Assembly (NCBI RefSeq): GCF_014204815.1
Contig: NZ_JACHMC010000001.1
Location: 1,736,001-1,800,000, forward strand
Reading direction: 5' to 3'
DNA: 64,000 bases
Source of the DNA: Micrococcus flavus
GTDB lineage: Bacteria > Actinomycetota > Actinomycetes > Actinomycetales > Micrococcaceae
In this document: piece by piece, positions 1 through 10,203 of the stretch
Numbering within the stretch: the first letter of the stretch is position 1
Layout: each line of letters starts with the position of its first letter
Translations under genes and position numbers: made by a program
The notes under the pieces: generated by a model
Database searches by the model: none
The model's input: only the letters and a program-made list of their open reading frames with translations
Told to the model about the DNA's origin: nothing

Positions 1-1718
<1,718 letters not shown>

Positions 1719-1739
1719 GCGGCGGCCCCGGACACGGCA

Positions 1740-2510
1740 TCAGGGGCGGGGGAAGCCGACCAGCACCACGGTGATGTTGTCCCGGCCGCCGCGCCACAGC
1801 GCGGCCTCCACGAGACGCTCGGCGGCCTCGGAGAGCGCGCCGGCGTCGTCGAGGATGGCGCGGATCTCCTCGTCCAGCAGCTCGCCGGTCAGGCCGTCGC
1901 TGCACAGCAGGAGCCGGTCGCCGGGCGCGACGTCGATCTCGGTGACGTCCACCGTGAGGGCGTGGCTCGAACCCAGCGCGCGGGTGATGACGTTGCGGCG
2001 CGGGTGCACGCGGGCCTCGGCCGGCGTCAGCTCCCCGGCCTCGACCATCATCTGCACGGCGGAGTGGTCCACGGTCAGCTGCTGCAGGACGGGGGCGCCC
2101 ACGGGGCGCAGGTAGGCGCGGGAGTCCCCCACGTTGGCGATCGCCCAGCGGCCCCGCTCCACGTCCAGGCACGCCAGGGCCGTGAGGGTGGTTCCGGAGC
2201 GGCCCCCGCCGGAGTCGATCACGGCGGCGTTGGCCTCGTGGACGAGCGCGCCGAGCTCCTGGGGGGTGTGCGTCGCGCCCGGGGCGAGGACCTCCGGGAC
2301 GCGGTGCTCGAGCAGCTCGACGGCGGCGGCCGAGGCCACCTCCCCGGCCTCGTGACCGCCCATGCCGTCCGCCACCGCCGCCAGCAGCAGCGGCTCCCCG
2401 ACGATCGCCCACGCGTCCTCGTTCAGCTCCCGGACGGCTCCCACGTGGGTCACCGCCACCGCCTCGGGCTGCGCGGGGTCGGCCGCGCCGGTGGTCGGCT
2501 GCTCGCTCAT
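1740..2510 (-). CDS. PP2C-family serine/threonine protein phosphatase
   Basis: A 256-residue soluble metal-dependent phosphatase that removes phosphate from Ser/Thr, usually opposing Hanks-type kinases. The PP2C metal-site motifs are all visible: the N-terminal RELNED, VADGMGGHEAGE, CSDGLTGEL, and a C-terminal RDNITVVLV. There is no transmembrane tail, unlike actinobacterial PstP near the division operon, so this is a stand-alone cytosolic paralogue. It begins 12 bp after the stop of the upstream cyclase gene and belongs to the same leftward operon (birA, PH protein, cyclase, phosphatase), suggesting one signalling module. The target is unknown. Confidence 0.92.
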   Translation of the reverse strand: MSEQPTTGAADPAQPEAVAVTHVGAVRELNEDAWAIVGEPLLLAAVADGMGGHEAGEVASAAAVELLEHRVPEVLAPGATHTPQELGALVHEANAAVIDSGGGRSGTTLTALACLDVERGRWAIANVGDSRAYLRPVGAPVLQQLTVDHSAVQMMVEAGELTPAEARVHPRRNVITRALGSSHALTVDVTEIDVAPGDRLLLCSDGLTGELLDEEIRAILDDAGALSEAAERLVEAALWRGGRDNITVVLVGFPRP

Positions 2511-2522
2511 GGGTCCTCGGGT

Positions 2523-3686
2523 TCAGTCGGTGATCAGGGGCTGCGCCGCGCCGTTCATGAGGAGGGAGGGGCGGACCTCTCCGAACCCCCGGACGATCCG
2601 CGGCGGCTGCGGGACGAGCACGAAGCGCTCGTCCTCGGAGAGGGCGGCCGCGGTCATGGCGTCCACGAGCACGGTACCCGGATCCGCCAGGGACGTCAGC
2701 CGGGAGGCCAGGTTCACGGTGGGCCCGTAGATGTCCCCCAGGCGGGAGAGCACGCGCCCCCACGCCAGGGACACCCGGGCCGAGGGCAGCTCCGTGTCCG
2801 CCGCCATGGCCTCGGAGAGCGCGAGCGCGATCTCCGCTCCGGCCTCCGGGGTCTCCGCGTTGAACAGCACCTCGTCCCCGATGGTCTTCACGAGCCAGCC
2901 GCCGCCGGCGGCGATGATCTCCGCGGCCCTGGACTCGAACCGCTGGACCGTGCGGGCCAGCGTCCGCTCGTCCATGGTCCGGGAGAGCGTGGTGTAGGAG
3001 ACCATGTCCGCGAACCCCACCGCGCGGGCCAGCGGGAGCGGCGCGTCGTCCTCCGAGCCGTCCCGGCCCTGCTCCGAGGCGGCCAGCCCCGCCTCCACGC
3101 GCACCGTCAGGCGCTGCACCGCGTTGTTGAGCTGACGCCGGTACACCACCTGCATGACCTTCTCGAGCGGACTGATGATCTGCGGCAGCAGGTCGACGGC
3201 GGCGCGGCGGGCCTCGGGGTCCGTCCGGCCCTCCGAGGAGATCTGGTCCTCCACCAGCGCCTCGATCTGCCAGACCACCATGCGGTCCGTCATCTGACCC
3301 ACCGAGCGGGCCAGGGACACGGCCGTGTCCTCGTTGAGGGTGCCCTCGCGGACCAGCTGGAGGACGGCGTCGAACGCGTTGAGGTCCTCCTCGGAGAACA
3401 CGGTCTCCCCGTCCGGCACGTCCGGGTAGCCCAGGGCCCGGGAGATCCGGCGGGCGGCGCCGGCGGTGATGCCGAGGCGGCGGGCCGCCTCCCGACGGGA
3501 GATGGCGGGGGGACCGGCCACGAGTCCGGCGTCGAGCGTGCGCATCGCGCTCGTCCAGCCGGGCTGGGCGACGGGCGCGGGCGTGCGGCGGGGACGCCCG
3601 GCGTCGGGTCGGGACCCGTCCGACGGGGGCACCACGGGCAGGGGCGCGGTGACGGGGGTGGCCGGGTCGGGGCGGTGGCGGGTCAT
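2523..3686 (-). CDS. Class III adenylate/guanylate cyclase with N-terminal helical domain
   Basis: 387 residues. The C-terminal half (about 220-387) is a class III nucleotide cyclase domain. Metal-binding aspartates are in GFADM (D227) and TIGDEV (D271), the purine-specifying pair is K267 and D318, and the transition-state pair N325/R329 sits in VNLASR. This predicts an active, homodimeric adenylate cyclase. Residues 60-200 hold a helix-turn-helix-like segment and a helical region resembling the N-terminal regulatory domains of mycobacterial Rv1264/Rv2212-type cyclases. The ATG at 3686 overlaps the stop of the upstream PH-protein gene by 4 bp (ATGA), which fixes the start. The longer open frame upstream is not coding. 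The activating signal is unknown. Confidence 0.9.
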   Translation of the reverse strand: MTRHRPDPATPVTAPLPVVPPSDGSRPDAGRPRRTPAPVAQPGWTSAMRTLDAGLVAGPPAISRREAARRLGITAGAARRISRALGYPDVPDGETVFSEEDLNAFDAVLQLVREGTLNEDTAVSLARSVGQMTDRMVVWQIEALVEDQISSEGRTDPEARRAAVDLLPQIISPLEKVMQVVYRRQLNNAVQRLTVRVEAGLAASEQGRDGSEDDAPLPLARAVGFADMVSYTTLSRTMDERTLARTVQRFESRAAEIIAAGGGWLVKTIGDEVLFNAETPEAGAEIALALSEAMAADTELPSARVSLAWGRVLSRLGDIYGPTVNLASRLTSLADPGTVLVDAMTAAALSEDERFVLVPQPPRIVRGFGEVRPSLLMNGAAQPLITD

Positions 3687-4213
3687 CGGGGTCCTCCCCC
3701 CAGGTCGGCGGCGGGCCAGGAGACGGTCCGGGCGCGGCGGGTGGTCTCGGCGAGCAGCTCCTCGAAGCGGGCGGCCTCGGGGACGTCGGCGAGGCGCCAG
3801 TACACCTGACGGACCGGCTCCTGGAACAGGACCAGCAGGTCGCCGGCGCCCGAGCCGCGGCCGCGGCGCTCCACGTCCGCGATGGCCACCAGCGGCATGG
3901 CGCCGTCCGGTCCGCCGCCGAGGCCCGTGCGGCGGATCAGGCGCGCGGTGGTGAGCACGGTGCGGCCGGTCAGCCAGACCAGCAGGGGACGGAGGGTGCC
4001 CAGCAGGACGGCCAGCGCGGCCGCGGCCCACAGGAGCGCGTCCAGCCACGGGGCGGCCCGGTCCACGACGCCGGGCAGGCCCGGGCGGGCCAGCACGCCC
4101 CGCCCCAGGCCGAGCAGGAAGGCGGTGGCCACCAGGGCGGAGGCGGCGCCGAGGAGCGCGCGGGGATGGCGGCGCGTGCGCACCACCACCTGCTCGCCGG
4201 GCTCGAGCCGCAT
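3683..4213 (-). CDS. PH-domain-containing membrane protein
   Basis: 176 residues. Two hydrophobic segments (about 21-42 and 57-80) are followed by a bacterial PH-like (YdbS/YdbT-type) fold beginning at GRTVLTTARLIRR and running to the VYWRLADVP region. The family is widespread and its role is not firmly known. The protein is probably anchored in the membrane with the PH domain facing the cytoplasm. Translation of the downstream cyclase is coupled to it through a 4-bp overlap, so it may localise or regulate the cyclase; this is inference. The start is supported by GGAGGTGGACGAGG upstream on the minus strand. Confidence 0.8.
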   Translation of the reverse strand: MRLEPGEQVVVRTRRHPRALLGAASALVATAFLLGLGRGVLARPGLPGVVDRAAPWLDALLWAAAALAVLLGTLRPLLVWLTGRTVLTTARLIRRTGLGGGPDGAMPLVAIADVERRGRGSGAGDLLVLFQEPVRQVYWRLADVPEAARFEELLAETTRRARTVSWPAADLGGGPR

Positions 4214-4258
4214 CCTCGTCCACCTCCGGGACTGTCCGTGCCGGGCGCCCGCGGGGCG

Positions 4259-5092
4259 TCACCGGCCCCGGCGCACGTCCCCCCGCAGGTGGACCACGTC
4301 GCCGGCGCTGATCTCGGTCTCGAGTATCTCACGGCCCTCGCCGCCGGTCCGGACCCGCAGGACCCCTCCGGGGCCCAGCCCCACGGCCTCCCCCTCGAGC
4401 GCCGTGCCGTCCGGCAGCTCGGCCCGCACGGACCGGCCGGGAGTGCTCAGCCGCGCCGCCACGGGAGCCACGGCGGGGTGGGTCCCGCCCACGGGGTCGG
4501 CCACGCCGTCCAGGGCCGCGGCGAACGCGTCCGCGGCGGTGACGACGGCGGCGCGCAGCTCCTCCGCGAGCGCCCTCGGCGCGGGCACGGCGGCGGCCGG
4601 GACCCAGTCCGCGAGCGCGGTGGCGGTGGGGGCCGGGGGCCCGCCCGGGAAGGCCAGGTTCACGCCCGTGCCCACCACCACGCCGCCGCCCGGGGCCACG
4701 GTGGCCAGCACGCCGCACAGCTTGCGGCCGTCCTCGGCGAGCACGTCGTTGGGCCACTTGACGTGCGTGGGGGCGCCCCGGTCCGCCAGGAGCCCGGCCA
4801 CCGCCGAGGCGGCCACGAGGGAGATCCAGCTCCAGTGGGCCGGGGCCAGCGGGCCGGAGGGCCCCGCCGGGCGCAGCAGTACGGACAGCGCCAGGGAGGA
4901 CCCGGGCGGGGCCTCCCAGACCCGGCCGTGGCGTCCGCGCCCGGCGCGCTGGTCCGCGGTGGCGAGCACATCGCCGTGGGCGGGGGCCGGCGTCGTGCCC
5001 CCCGCCCCGGACGGGCCCGCCGGCCCGTTCAGCAGGCGCAGCAGGGCGTCCTGTGTGGAGTCCACCGTGTCCAGCCATGTGAGTCGTCCCAT
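4259..5092 (-). CDS. birA: Biotin--[acetyl-CoA-carboxylase] ligase BirA (class I, no DNA-binding domain)
   Basis: 277 residues. Activates biotin with ATP and attaches it to biotin carrier proteins. The biotin-binding loop GRGRHGRVW, the catalytic VKWPNDVL with its active-site lysine, and KLCGVLA are visible, as is a C-terminal SH3-like domain. There is no N-terminal winged helix, so it should not act as a repressor like E. coli BirA. The ATG at 5092 is preceded by TATACC with 7 nt spacing; the spacer itself (TGGAGGA) also looks like a ribosome binding site. It lies divergent to, and within 5 kb of, the carboxylase genes whose biotin carrier (10204-12069) is its expected substrate. Confidence 0.94.
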   Translation of the reverse strand: MGRLTWLDTVDSTQDALLRLLNGPAGPSGAGGTTPAPAHGDVLATADQRAGRGRHGRVWEAPPGSSLALSVLLRPAGPSGPLAPAHWSWISLVAASAVAGLLADRGAPTHVKWPNDVLAEDGRKLCGVLATVAPGGGVVVGTGVNLAFPGGPPAPTATALADWVPAAAVPAPRALAEELRAAVVTAADAFAAALDGVADPVGGTHPAVAPVAARLSTPGRSVRAELPDGTALEGEAVGLGPGGVLRVRTGGEGREILETEISAGDVVHLRGDVRRGR

Positions 5093-5099
5093 TCCTCCA

Positions 5100-5105
5100 G
5101 GTATA
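5100..5105 (-). promoter_or_regulatory. -10 box of birA
   Basis: TATACC on the minus strand, 7 nt before the birA ATG. It fits the TAnnn(T) plus 6-7 nt pattern seen at other genes here, though its last base is C. Confidence 0.4.
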
Positions 5106-5219
5106 GCCGACGCCGGACCGCGCCGCTGCCCCTCCCGCCGGGGCCCCGTGAGACGGGCGTATCCTCGGCCCGTCCCCGGGCGACCGCGCGGGGGCCGGAC
5201 GAGTGGAAGCGGGTGCCCC

Positions 5220-5612
5220 GTGGAGGAGACCATCCAGGCCGTGATCGGCGTCGTGATCCTGGTGGTGGAGTCCCTGGGAGCGGCCGCCGTGGCGGTGGGC
5301 GCCGTGGCCGCCGTCGTCCTGCTGGTGCGCGGCTGGCTGGGCGGGGACCGGCACGGGATCACGCGGGCGCGGGTCGCGCTCGGCAGGGCCCTGGCGCTGG
5401 CCCTGGAGTTCCAGCTGGCGGCGGACGTCCTGGCCACCGCCGTGGCGCCGACGTGGGACATGATCGGGCGTCTGGCGGCCATCGCCGCCATCCGGACCGC
5501 GCTCAACCACTTCCTCGCCAAGGAGATCGCCGAGCAGCAGGAGGTCATGGCCCGGGACGAGGACGTCCTGCCCGCCCGCCCCGCGCGCCGGCGGGCCGCG
5601 CGCGTAGACTGA
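5220..5612 (+). CDS. DUF1622 family membrane protein
   Basis: 130 residues starting at GTG ([12 protein letters not shown]). There are three hydrophobic stretches, at about 5-40, 65-85 and 85-100. The core [20 protein letters not shown] is typical of the DUF1622 family of small integral membrane proteins, whose function is unknown. The basic C-terminal tail is cytoplasmic by the positive-inside rule. It is transcribed divergently from birA and ends 82 bp before the carboxylase beta gene. A TAGACT box near its stop (about 5604) may drive the carboxylase operon. The start is uncertain because the upstream Shine-Dalgarno is weak. Confidence 0.75.
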   Translation: MEETIQAVIGVVILVVESLGAAAVAVGAVAAVVLLVRGWLGGDRHGITRARVALGRALALALEFQLAADVLATAVAPTWDMIGRLAAIAAIRTALNHFLAKEIAEQQEVMARDEDVLPARPARRRAARVD

Positions 5613-5694
5613 CGGCCGCACCCGACCGCCGCATCCGAGCCCTGCGACGGGCCCGCCCGGGCCCGGCCGCCGCCCCCGCCCCGAGGAGCCCCGC

Positions 5695-7278
5695 GTGACC
5701 GACCCCGACCTCAGCACCACCGCCGGCCGGCTGGCCGACCTGCACCGCCGCCTCGAGGCCACCGCGGCCCCCGGCGGGGAGGCCGCCGTGCAGCGTCAGC
5801 ACGCCCGCGGCAAGCACACCGCCCGCGAGCGCGTGGACCTGCTGTTGGACGAGGGCTCGTTCGTGGAGCTGGACGCCCTGTCCACGCACCGCACCACCGC
5901 GTTCGGCATGGACGCCAAGCACCCGGCCGGCGACGGCGTGGTGGCCGGCTTCGGCACGGTGGACGGCCGCCAGGTGGCCGTCTACTCGCAGGACTTCACC
6001 GTGTTCGGCGGATCGCTGTCCGAGCGCAACGGCCAGAAGATCGTGAAGGTGCAGGAGTTCGCCGCGCGCAACGGGTGCCCGGTGATCGGCATCCTCGACG
6101 GCGGCGGCGCGCGCATCCAGGAGGGCGTGGCCTCCCTGGCGCAGTTCGCGGACATCTTCCGCAACAACGTGCTGGCCTCGGGCATGGTCCCGCAGATCTC
6201 CCTGATCATGGGCCCCTCGGCCGGCGGCGCCGCGTACTCGCCGGCGCTGACCGACGTCGTCGTGATGGTGGACCGGACCTCGCACATGTTCATCACGGGC
6301 CCGGACGTGATCAAGACCGTCACGGGCGAGGACGTGGACATGGAGACCCTGGGCGGCGCCCGGTCCCACAACAGCACCTCCGGCACCGCGCACTACATGG
6401 CCTCCTCCGAGGAGGACGCGATCGCCTACGTCCAGGACCTGCTGGAGTTCCTGCCCTCGAACAACCTGGCCGAGGCCCCCGCGTTCGAGCCGGCCTCCCT
6501 CGAGGTGACGGAGGAGGACGAGGCGCTGGACACGATCGTCCCGGACTCGGCGAACCAGCCGTACGACATGCTCGAGGTGGTCTCCGCGCTGGTGGACGAC
6601 GGCCAGCTGCTGCAGCTGCAGGAGATGTACGCCCCCAACGTGATCACCGGCCTGGCCCGCATGGACGGGATGAGCGTGGGCGTGGTGGCCAACCAGCCGC
6701 AGCAGCTGGCCGGCACGCTGGACATCGCCGCCTCGGAGAAGGCCGCACGGTTCGTGCGCTTCTGCGACGCCTTCAACATCCCGATCCTCACCCTCGTGGA
6801 CGTCCCCGGCTTCCTGCCCGGCACGGACCAGGAGTTCAACGGGATCATCCGCCGCGGCGCCAAGCTCATCTACGCGTACGCGGAGGCCTCGGTGCCGAAG
6901 CTCACCGTGATCACCCGCAAGGCCTTCGGTGGCGCGTACATCGTGATGGGCTCCAAGAAGCTCGGCGCGGACCTGAACCTCGCGTGGCCGTCCGCGCAGA
7001 TCGGCGTGATGGGCCCGCAGGGCGCCGTCAACATCCTGTACCGCCGGGAGCTGCAGGCCGCCGAGGAGGCCGGCGAGGACGTCGAGGCGCGCCGCGCGCA
7101 GATCGTGGCGGACTACGAGGCGGAGCTGCTCAACCCGTACCAGGCCGCGGACCTGGGCTACGTGGACGCGGTGGTCCCGCCGCGCCAGACCCGCGCGCAG
7201 CTCGTGCGCGCGCTGCGGGCCACCCATCACAAGCGCGAGGCGCGCCCCGCCAAGAAGCACGGGAACATGCCGCTGTGA
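5695..7278 (+). CDS. Acyl-CoA carboxylase beta (carboxyltransferase) subunit, AccD/PccB type
   Basis: 527 residues. Transfers CO2 from carboxybiotin to acetyl- or propionyl-CoA to feed fatty-acid or odd-chain metabolism. It is full length for the family. The first crotonase-like half contains [10 protein letters not shown] and [13 protein letters not shown]; the second contains [13 protein letters not shown] and [20 protein letters not shown]. It ends in the conserved [11 protein letters not shown] start with GAGGAG 8 nt upstream. The downstream epsilon gene overlaps its stop (GTGA), so the two are translationally coupled. Acetyl versus propionyl specificity cannot be settled by eye; the family resembles mycobacterial AccD5 and PccB. 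Confidence 0.95.
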   Translation: MTDPDLSTTAGRLADLHRRLEATAAPGGEAAVQRQHARGKHTARERVDLLLDEGSFVELDALSTHRTTAFGMDAKHPAGDGVVAGFGTVDGRQVAVYSQDFTVFGGSLSERNGQKIVKVQEFAARNGCPVIGILDGGGARIQEGVASLAQFADIFRNNVLASGMVPQISLIMGPSAGGAAYSPALTDVVVMVDRTSHMFITGPDVIKTVTGEDVDMETLGGARSHNSTSGTAHYMASSEEDAIAYVQDLLEFLPSNNLAEAPAFEPASLEVTEEDEALDTIVPDSANQPYDMLEVVSALVDDGQLLQLQEMYAPNVITGLARMDGMSVGVVANQPQQLAGTLDIAASEKAARFVRFCDAFNIPILTLVDVPGFLPGTDQEFNGIIRRGAKLIYAYAEASVPKLTVITRKAFGGAYIVMGSKKLGADLNLAWPSAQIGVMGPQGAVNILYRRELQAAEEAGEDVEARRAQIVADYEAELLNPYQAADLGYVDAVVPPRQTRAQLVRALRATHHKREARPAKKHGNMPL

Positions 7279-7547
7279 GCGCCGCACAGCAGGCCCCCCA
7301 TCCGGGCGAGGGCCAGGAGGAGAACGACCCCGTGCGCCTGGACGGCGCCCAGCTCGAGCCGGAGGAGATGGCCGCCCTCACCGCGGTGCTCGCGCAGATG
7401 CGCGCCCAGGGCGCCACGGCGGTGCCGCAGGCCGGCCGCCACGGCCGGATGCGCCGCCCGGACCGCACCCTCCTGCGCCGCGGGGACCTGGGCCTGTGGG
7501 CCCGCCCCGGCCAGGATCAGTGGCGCCGTGCCGCAGGCTGGCGCTGA
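7275..7547 (+). CDS. Acyl-CoA carboxylase epsilon subunit
   Basis: 90 residues. The pattern [16 protein letters not shown] followed by a charged, low-complexity middle and a C-terminal tryptophan-rich end ([17 protein letters not shown]) matches the small actinobacterial ACC epsilon subunit (AccE/PccE family). That subunit stabilises the alpha-beta carboxylase complex. Its GTG overlaps the beta-subunit stop codon by 4 bp, and the gene is followed by a strong hairpin terminator, so beta and epsilon form a closed two-gene operon. It is short and easily missed in annotation. Confidence 0.85.
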   Translation: MSAAQQAPHPGEGQEENDPVRLDGAQLEPEEMAALTAVLAQMRAQGATAVPQAGRHGRMRRPDRTLLRRGDLGLWARPGQDQWRRAAGWR

Positions 7548-7550
7548 CCT

Positions 7551-7591
7551 GGGCGGACGACGCCGGCCGGCCCCGCCGGCGTCGTCCGCCC
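7551..7591 (+). terminator. Hairpin terminator after carboxylase epsilon gene
   Basis: A perfect 17-bp stem (7551-7567 with 7575-7591) around a 7-nt loop, directly after the epsilon stop. There is no T tract after it, as usual in high-GC actinobacteria. Confidence 0.8.
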
Positions 7592-7644
7592 CTCCGGCGG
7601 CGCGCACCGGCCGGCCGCGATGGTAGGACGTCTGTCACACCCCC

Positions 7645-7650
7645 TAGAGT
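7645..7650 (+). promoter_or_regulatory. -10 box of the DUF885 gene (leaderless)
   Basis: TAGAGT followed by 7 nt and then ATG at 7658, with no Shine-Dalgarno. Transcription would begin at or next to the start codon. Confidence 0.6.
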
Positions 7651-7657
7651 GCCGTGC

Positions 7658-9340
7658 ATGACCGACACCGCCGCCGTCACGGGCGCCGCCCGCACCCCCA
7701 CCGCCATCGACGCTCTCGCCGAGCGACACGTCGCCGAGTACCTCCGCCTGCGCCCGGACGAGGCCACCGCCATGGGCTTCCCCGGCGGCGAGACCGAGTA
7801 CGGCGACCTCTCCCCCGCCGGGCTGCGCGCCCTCGACGAGCTCAACGCCCGGACCCTGGCGGAGCTGGAGGGCCTCGAGCCGGCGGACGAGGCGGACCGC
7901 GTGACCGCCGCCGCGATGCGCGAGCGGCTGGGCCTGGAGCGGGAGATCCACGCCACCGGCCGCGTGGAGCTGAACAACATCGCCTCCCCCGCCCAGGGCG
8001 TCCGGGCCGTGTTCGACCTCATGCCCACGGACACCGCCGAGCAGTGGGAGCACGTGGCCGGGCGCCTGGAGAACCTGCCGGCGGCGCTGGCCGGCTACAC
8101 CGCGTCCCTGCTCGCCGCCCGGGACGCCGGGCACGTGGCCGCGGTGCGCCAGGTGGACATCGTGATCGAGCAGGCCGAGGCGCACGGGGCGCCCGGCGGG
8201 TTCTTCCCCGGGCTCGTGGAGCGGGCCGGCGCGGCGGAGGCCGTGACCCCCGCGCTGGCCGCGCGGATCCGCTCCGGCGTCGAGGCCGGCGTGCAGGCCT
8301 ACCGGGACTTCGCCACGGCCCTGCGCGAGGAGTTGCGCCCGCACGCCCCGGAGGAGGACGCCGTCGGGATCGAGGCCTACCGCCTGGCCTCCCGCGTGTT
8401 CCTCGGCGCGGAGATCGACCTCGAGGAGACCTACCGCTGGGGCCAGGAGGAGCTGGCCCGGATCGTCGCCGCCCAGGAGGCGGACGCCGAGCGCATCCGC
8501 CCCGGCGCCACCGTGGAGGAGGCCCGCGCGATCCTCGACGCGGACCCGGCCCGGAAGCTCACGGGCACGCAGGCGCTGCGGGACTGGATGCAGGGGCTCT
8601 CGGACGAGGCCATCGAGGCCATGAAGGAGCACTTCGCCATCCCGGCACCCATGGACCGGGTGGAGTGCATGATCGCCCCCACGCAGGAGGGCGGCATCTA
8701 CTACACCGGCCCGTCCGAGGACTTCTCCCGCCCGGGCCGCATGTGGTGGTCCGTGCCGGCGGGCGAGGACGAGTTCACCACGTGGGCGGAGACCACCACC
8801 GTCTACCACGAGGGCGTGCCGGGCCATCACCTGCAGATCGCCACGGCCATGATGGCGCGGGACGAGCTGAACCTGTGGCGCCGCAGCTTCTGCTGGACCT
8901 CCGGACACGGCGAGGGCTGGGCCCTCTACGCGGAGCGCCTCATGGACGAGCTCGGCTTCCTCGAGGACGCCGGCGACCACCTGGGCATGCTGGACATGCA
9001 GCGCATGCGCGCGGCCCGCGTGGTGTTCGACATCGGCTACCACTGCGGCTTCGCCATGCCGGAGTCCGAGGGCGGCGGCGCGTGGACCCCGGAGCGGGGC
9101 TACGACTTCCTCTCGAAGCACCTGATCCTCTCCGAGGGCCAGCGCCGGTTCGAGTTCACCCGCTACCTCGGCTGGCCGGGCCAGGCGCCTGCCTACAAGG
9201 TGGGCCAGCGGATCTGGGAGCAGATCCGCGCCGAGCACGAGGCGCGCGAGGGCGAGGACTTCGACCTCAAGGCCTTCCACACCCGCGCCCTGCGCCTGGG
9301 CTCGATGGGCCTCGACACCCTGCGCGAGGCGCTCGCATGA
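7658..9340 (+). CDS. DUF885 family protein, putative metallopeptidase-like
   Basis: 560 residues, full length for the DUF885 family. The signature VYHEGVPGHHLQI (His-Glu-Gly-x-Pro-Gly-His, about residue 384) and the later GHGEGWALYAERL are present. These resemble zinc-peptidase metal sites, and some relatives are described as carboxypeptidase- or dipeptidase-like, but the reaction is not established. No signal peptide is seen, so it is cytosolic. The start is decided by a TAGAGT box 7 nt upstream of ATG. The downstream maf gene overlaps its stop by 4 bp, so both are in one operon. Confidence 0.85.
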   Translation: MTDTAAVTGAARTPTAIDALAERHVAEYLRLRPDEATAMGFPGGETEYGDLSPAGLRALDELNARTLAELEGLEPADEADRVTAAAMRERLGLEREIHATGRVELNNIASPAQGVRAVFDLMPTDTAEQWEHVAGRLENLPAALAGYTASLLAARDAGHVAAVRQVDIVIEQAEAHGAPGGFFPGLVERAGAAEAVTPALAARIRSGVEAGVQAYRDFATALREELRPHAPEEDAVGIEAYRLASRVFLGAEIDLEETYRWGQEELARIVAAQEADAERIRPGATVEEARAILDADPARKLTGTQALRDWMQGLSDEAIEAMKEHFAIPAPMDRVECMIAPTQEGGIYYTGPSEDFSRPGRMWWSVPAGEDEFTTWAETTTVYHEGVPGHHLQIATAMMARDELNLWRRSFCWTSGHGEGWALYAERLMDELGFLEDAGDHLGMLDMQRMRAARVVFDIGYHCGFAMPESEGGGAWTPERGYDFLSKHLILSEGQRRFEFTRYLGWPGQAPAYKVGQRIWEQIRAEHEAREGEDFDLKAFHTRALRLGSMGLDTLREALA

Positions 9341-10035
9341 CCCCTGCCGACGACGACGGCGGCCGCCCCTGCCCCGGGCACCCGCTCCTGGTGCTGGGCT
9401 CGGCCTCGCCGGGCCGCGCCGAGATCCTGCGGCGCGCCCGCCTCCCGTTCCGCGTCGTGGTGTCCGACGTGGACGAGGAGGCCCTCGGGGCGGCGCGCCC
9501 CGAGGCGACCCCGGAGGAGCTCGCCCTCCACCTGGCGAGGGCGAAGGGGTACGACGTGGCGGAGCGGTTGACCGCGGAGGGCGTCGAGTGCCCCACCCTG
9601 GTGGTGGGCTGCGACTCCGTGTTCGAGCTCGACGGCGTGGCGCACGGCAAGCCGTACGAGCCGGAGGTCGCGGTCGAGCGCTGGCGGGAGCAGTCCGGGC
9701 GCACCGGGCGCCTCCACACCGGCCAGTGGGTCGGCCTCCTGACCCCGGGCGACGACGGCGCCGTGCCGGATGCGGAGACGTGCACCACGATCAGCGCGGA
9801 CGTGCACTTCGCCGCCGTGGACGAGGACACGGTGCGCGCGTACGTGGCCACGGGCGAACCCCTGCAGTGCGCTGGCGCGTTCACCATCGACGGCGCCGGC
9901 GCCGCCCTCGTGGAGTCGGTGGACGGAGACCCGAACGCGGTGATCGGCCTGTCCGTGGCGGTGCTGCGCGCGCAGTGCGCGGAGCTGGGCCTGCGGTTCA
10001 CGGACTTGTGGGATTCCTCCAACCCGGGCGGGTGA
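9337..10035 (+). CDS. maf: Maf-family nucleotide pyrophosphatase
   Basis: 232 residues. Hydrolyses non-canonical or damaged nucleoside triphosphates to monophosphates (dTTP/UTP or m7GTP class), a house-cleaning role linked to septum inhibition. The N-terminal LGSASPGRAEILRRA and the mid-protein GCDSVFELDG with its catalytic aspartate are diagnostic. The C-terminal CAGAFTIDGAGAALVE is also typical. The ATG overlaps the upstream DUF885 stop (ATGA). In Micrococcaceae, maf commonly lies immediately before the acyl-CoA carboxylase alpha gene, as it does here. Confidence 0.94.
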   Translation: MTPADDDGGRPCPGHPLLVLGSASPGRAEILRRARLPFRVVVSDVDEEALGAARPEATPEELALHLARAKGYDVAERLTAEGVECPTLVVGCDSVFELDGVAHGKPYEPEVAVERWREQSGRTGRLHTGQWVGLLTPGDDGAVPDAETCTTISADVHFAAVDEDTVRAYVATGEPLQCAGAFTIDGAGAALVESVDGDPNAVIGLSVAVLRAQCAELGLRFTDLWDSSNPGG

Positions 10036-10043
10036 GCACCGCC

Positions 10044-10073
10044 GGACCCCCGCGAACGCCTGTGCGGGGGTCC
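10044..10073 (+). terminator. Hairpin after maf
   Basis: A perfect 10-bp stem (10044-10053 with 10064-10073) enclosing a 10-nt loop, directly after the maf stop codon. No T tract follows. A TACAGT -10-like box for the next gene follows at 10083-10088. Confidence 0.65.
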
Positions 10074-10203
10074 ACCACCGCAGTACAGTGCACGTGAACA
10101 GCGGCGCCGTGCGGGCGGCCCGTCCCGCGTCGGCCGATCGGCGCGACGGGCCGGACCCCGCGGCGGCCGCACCCCCGCCCCCGTCTTCAGGAGCCCCGAC
10201 CCC

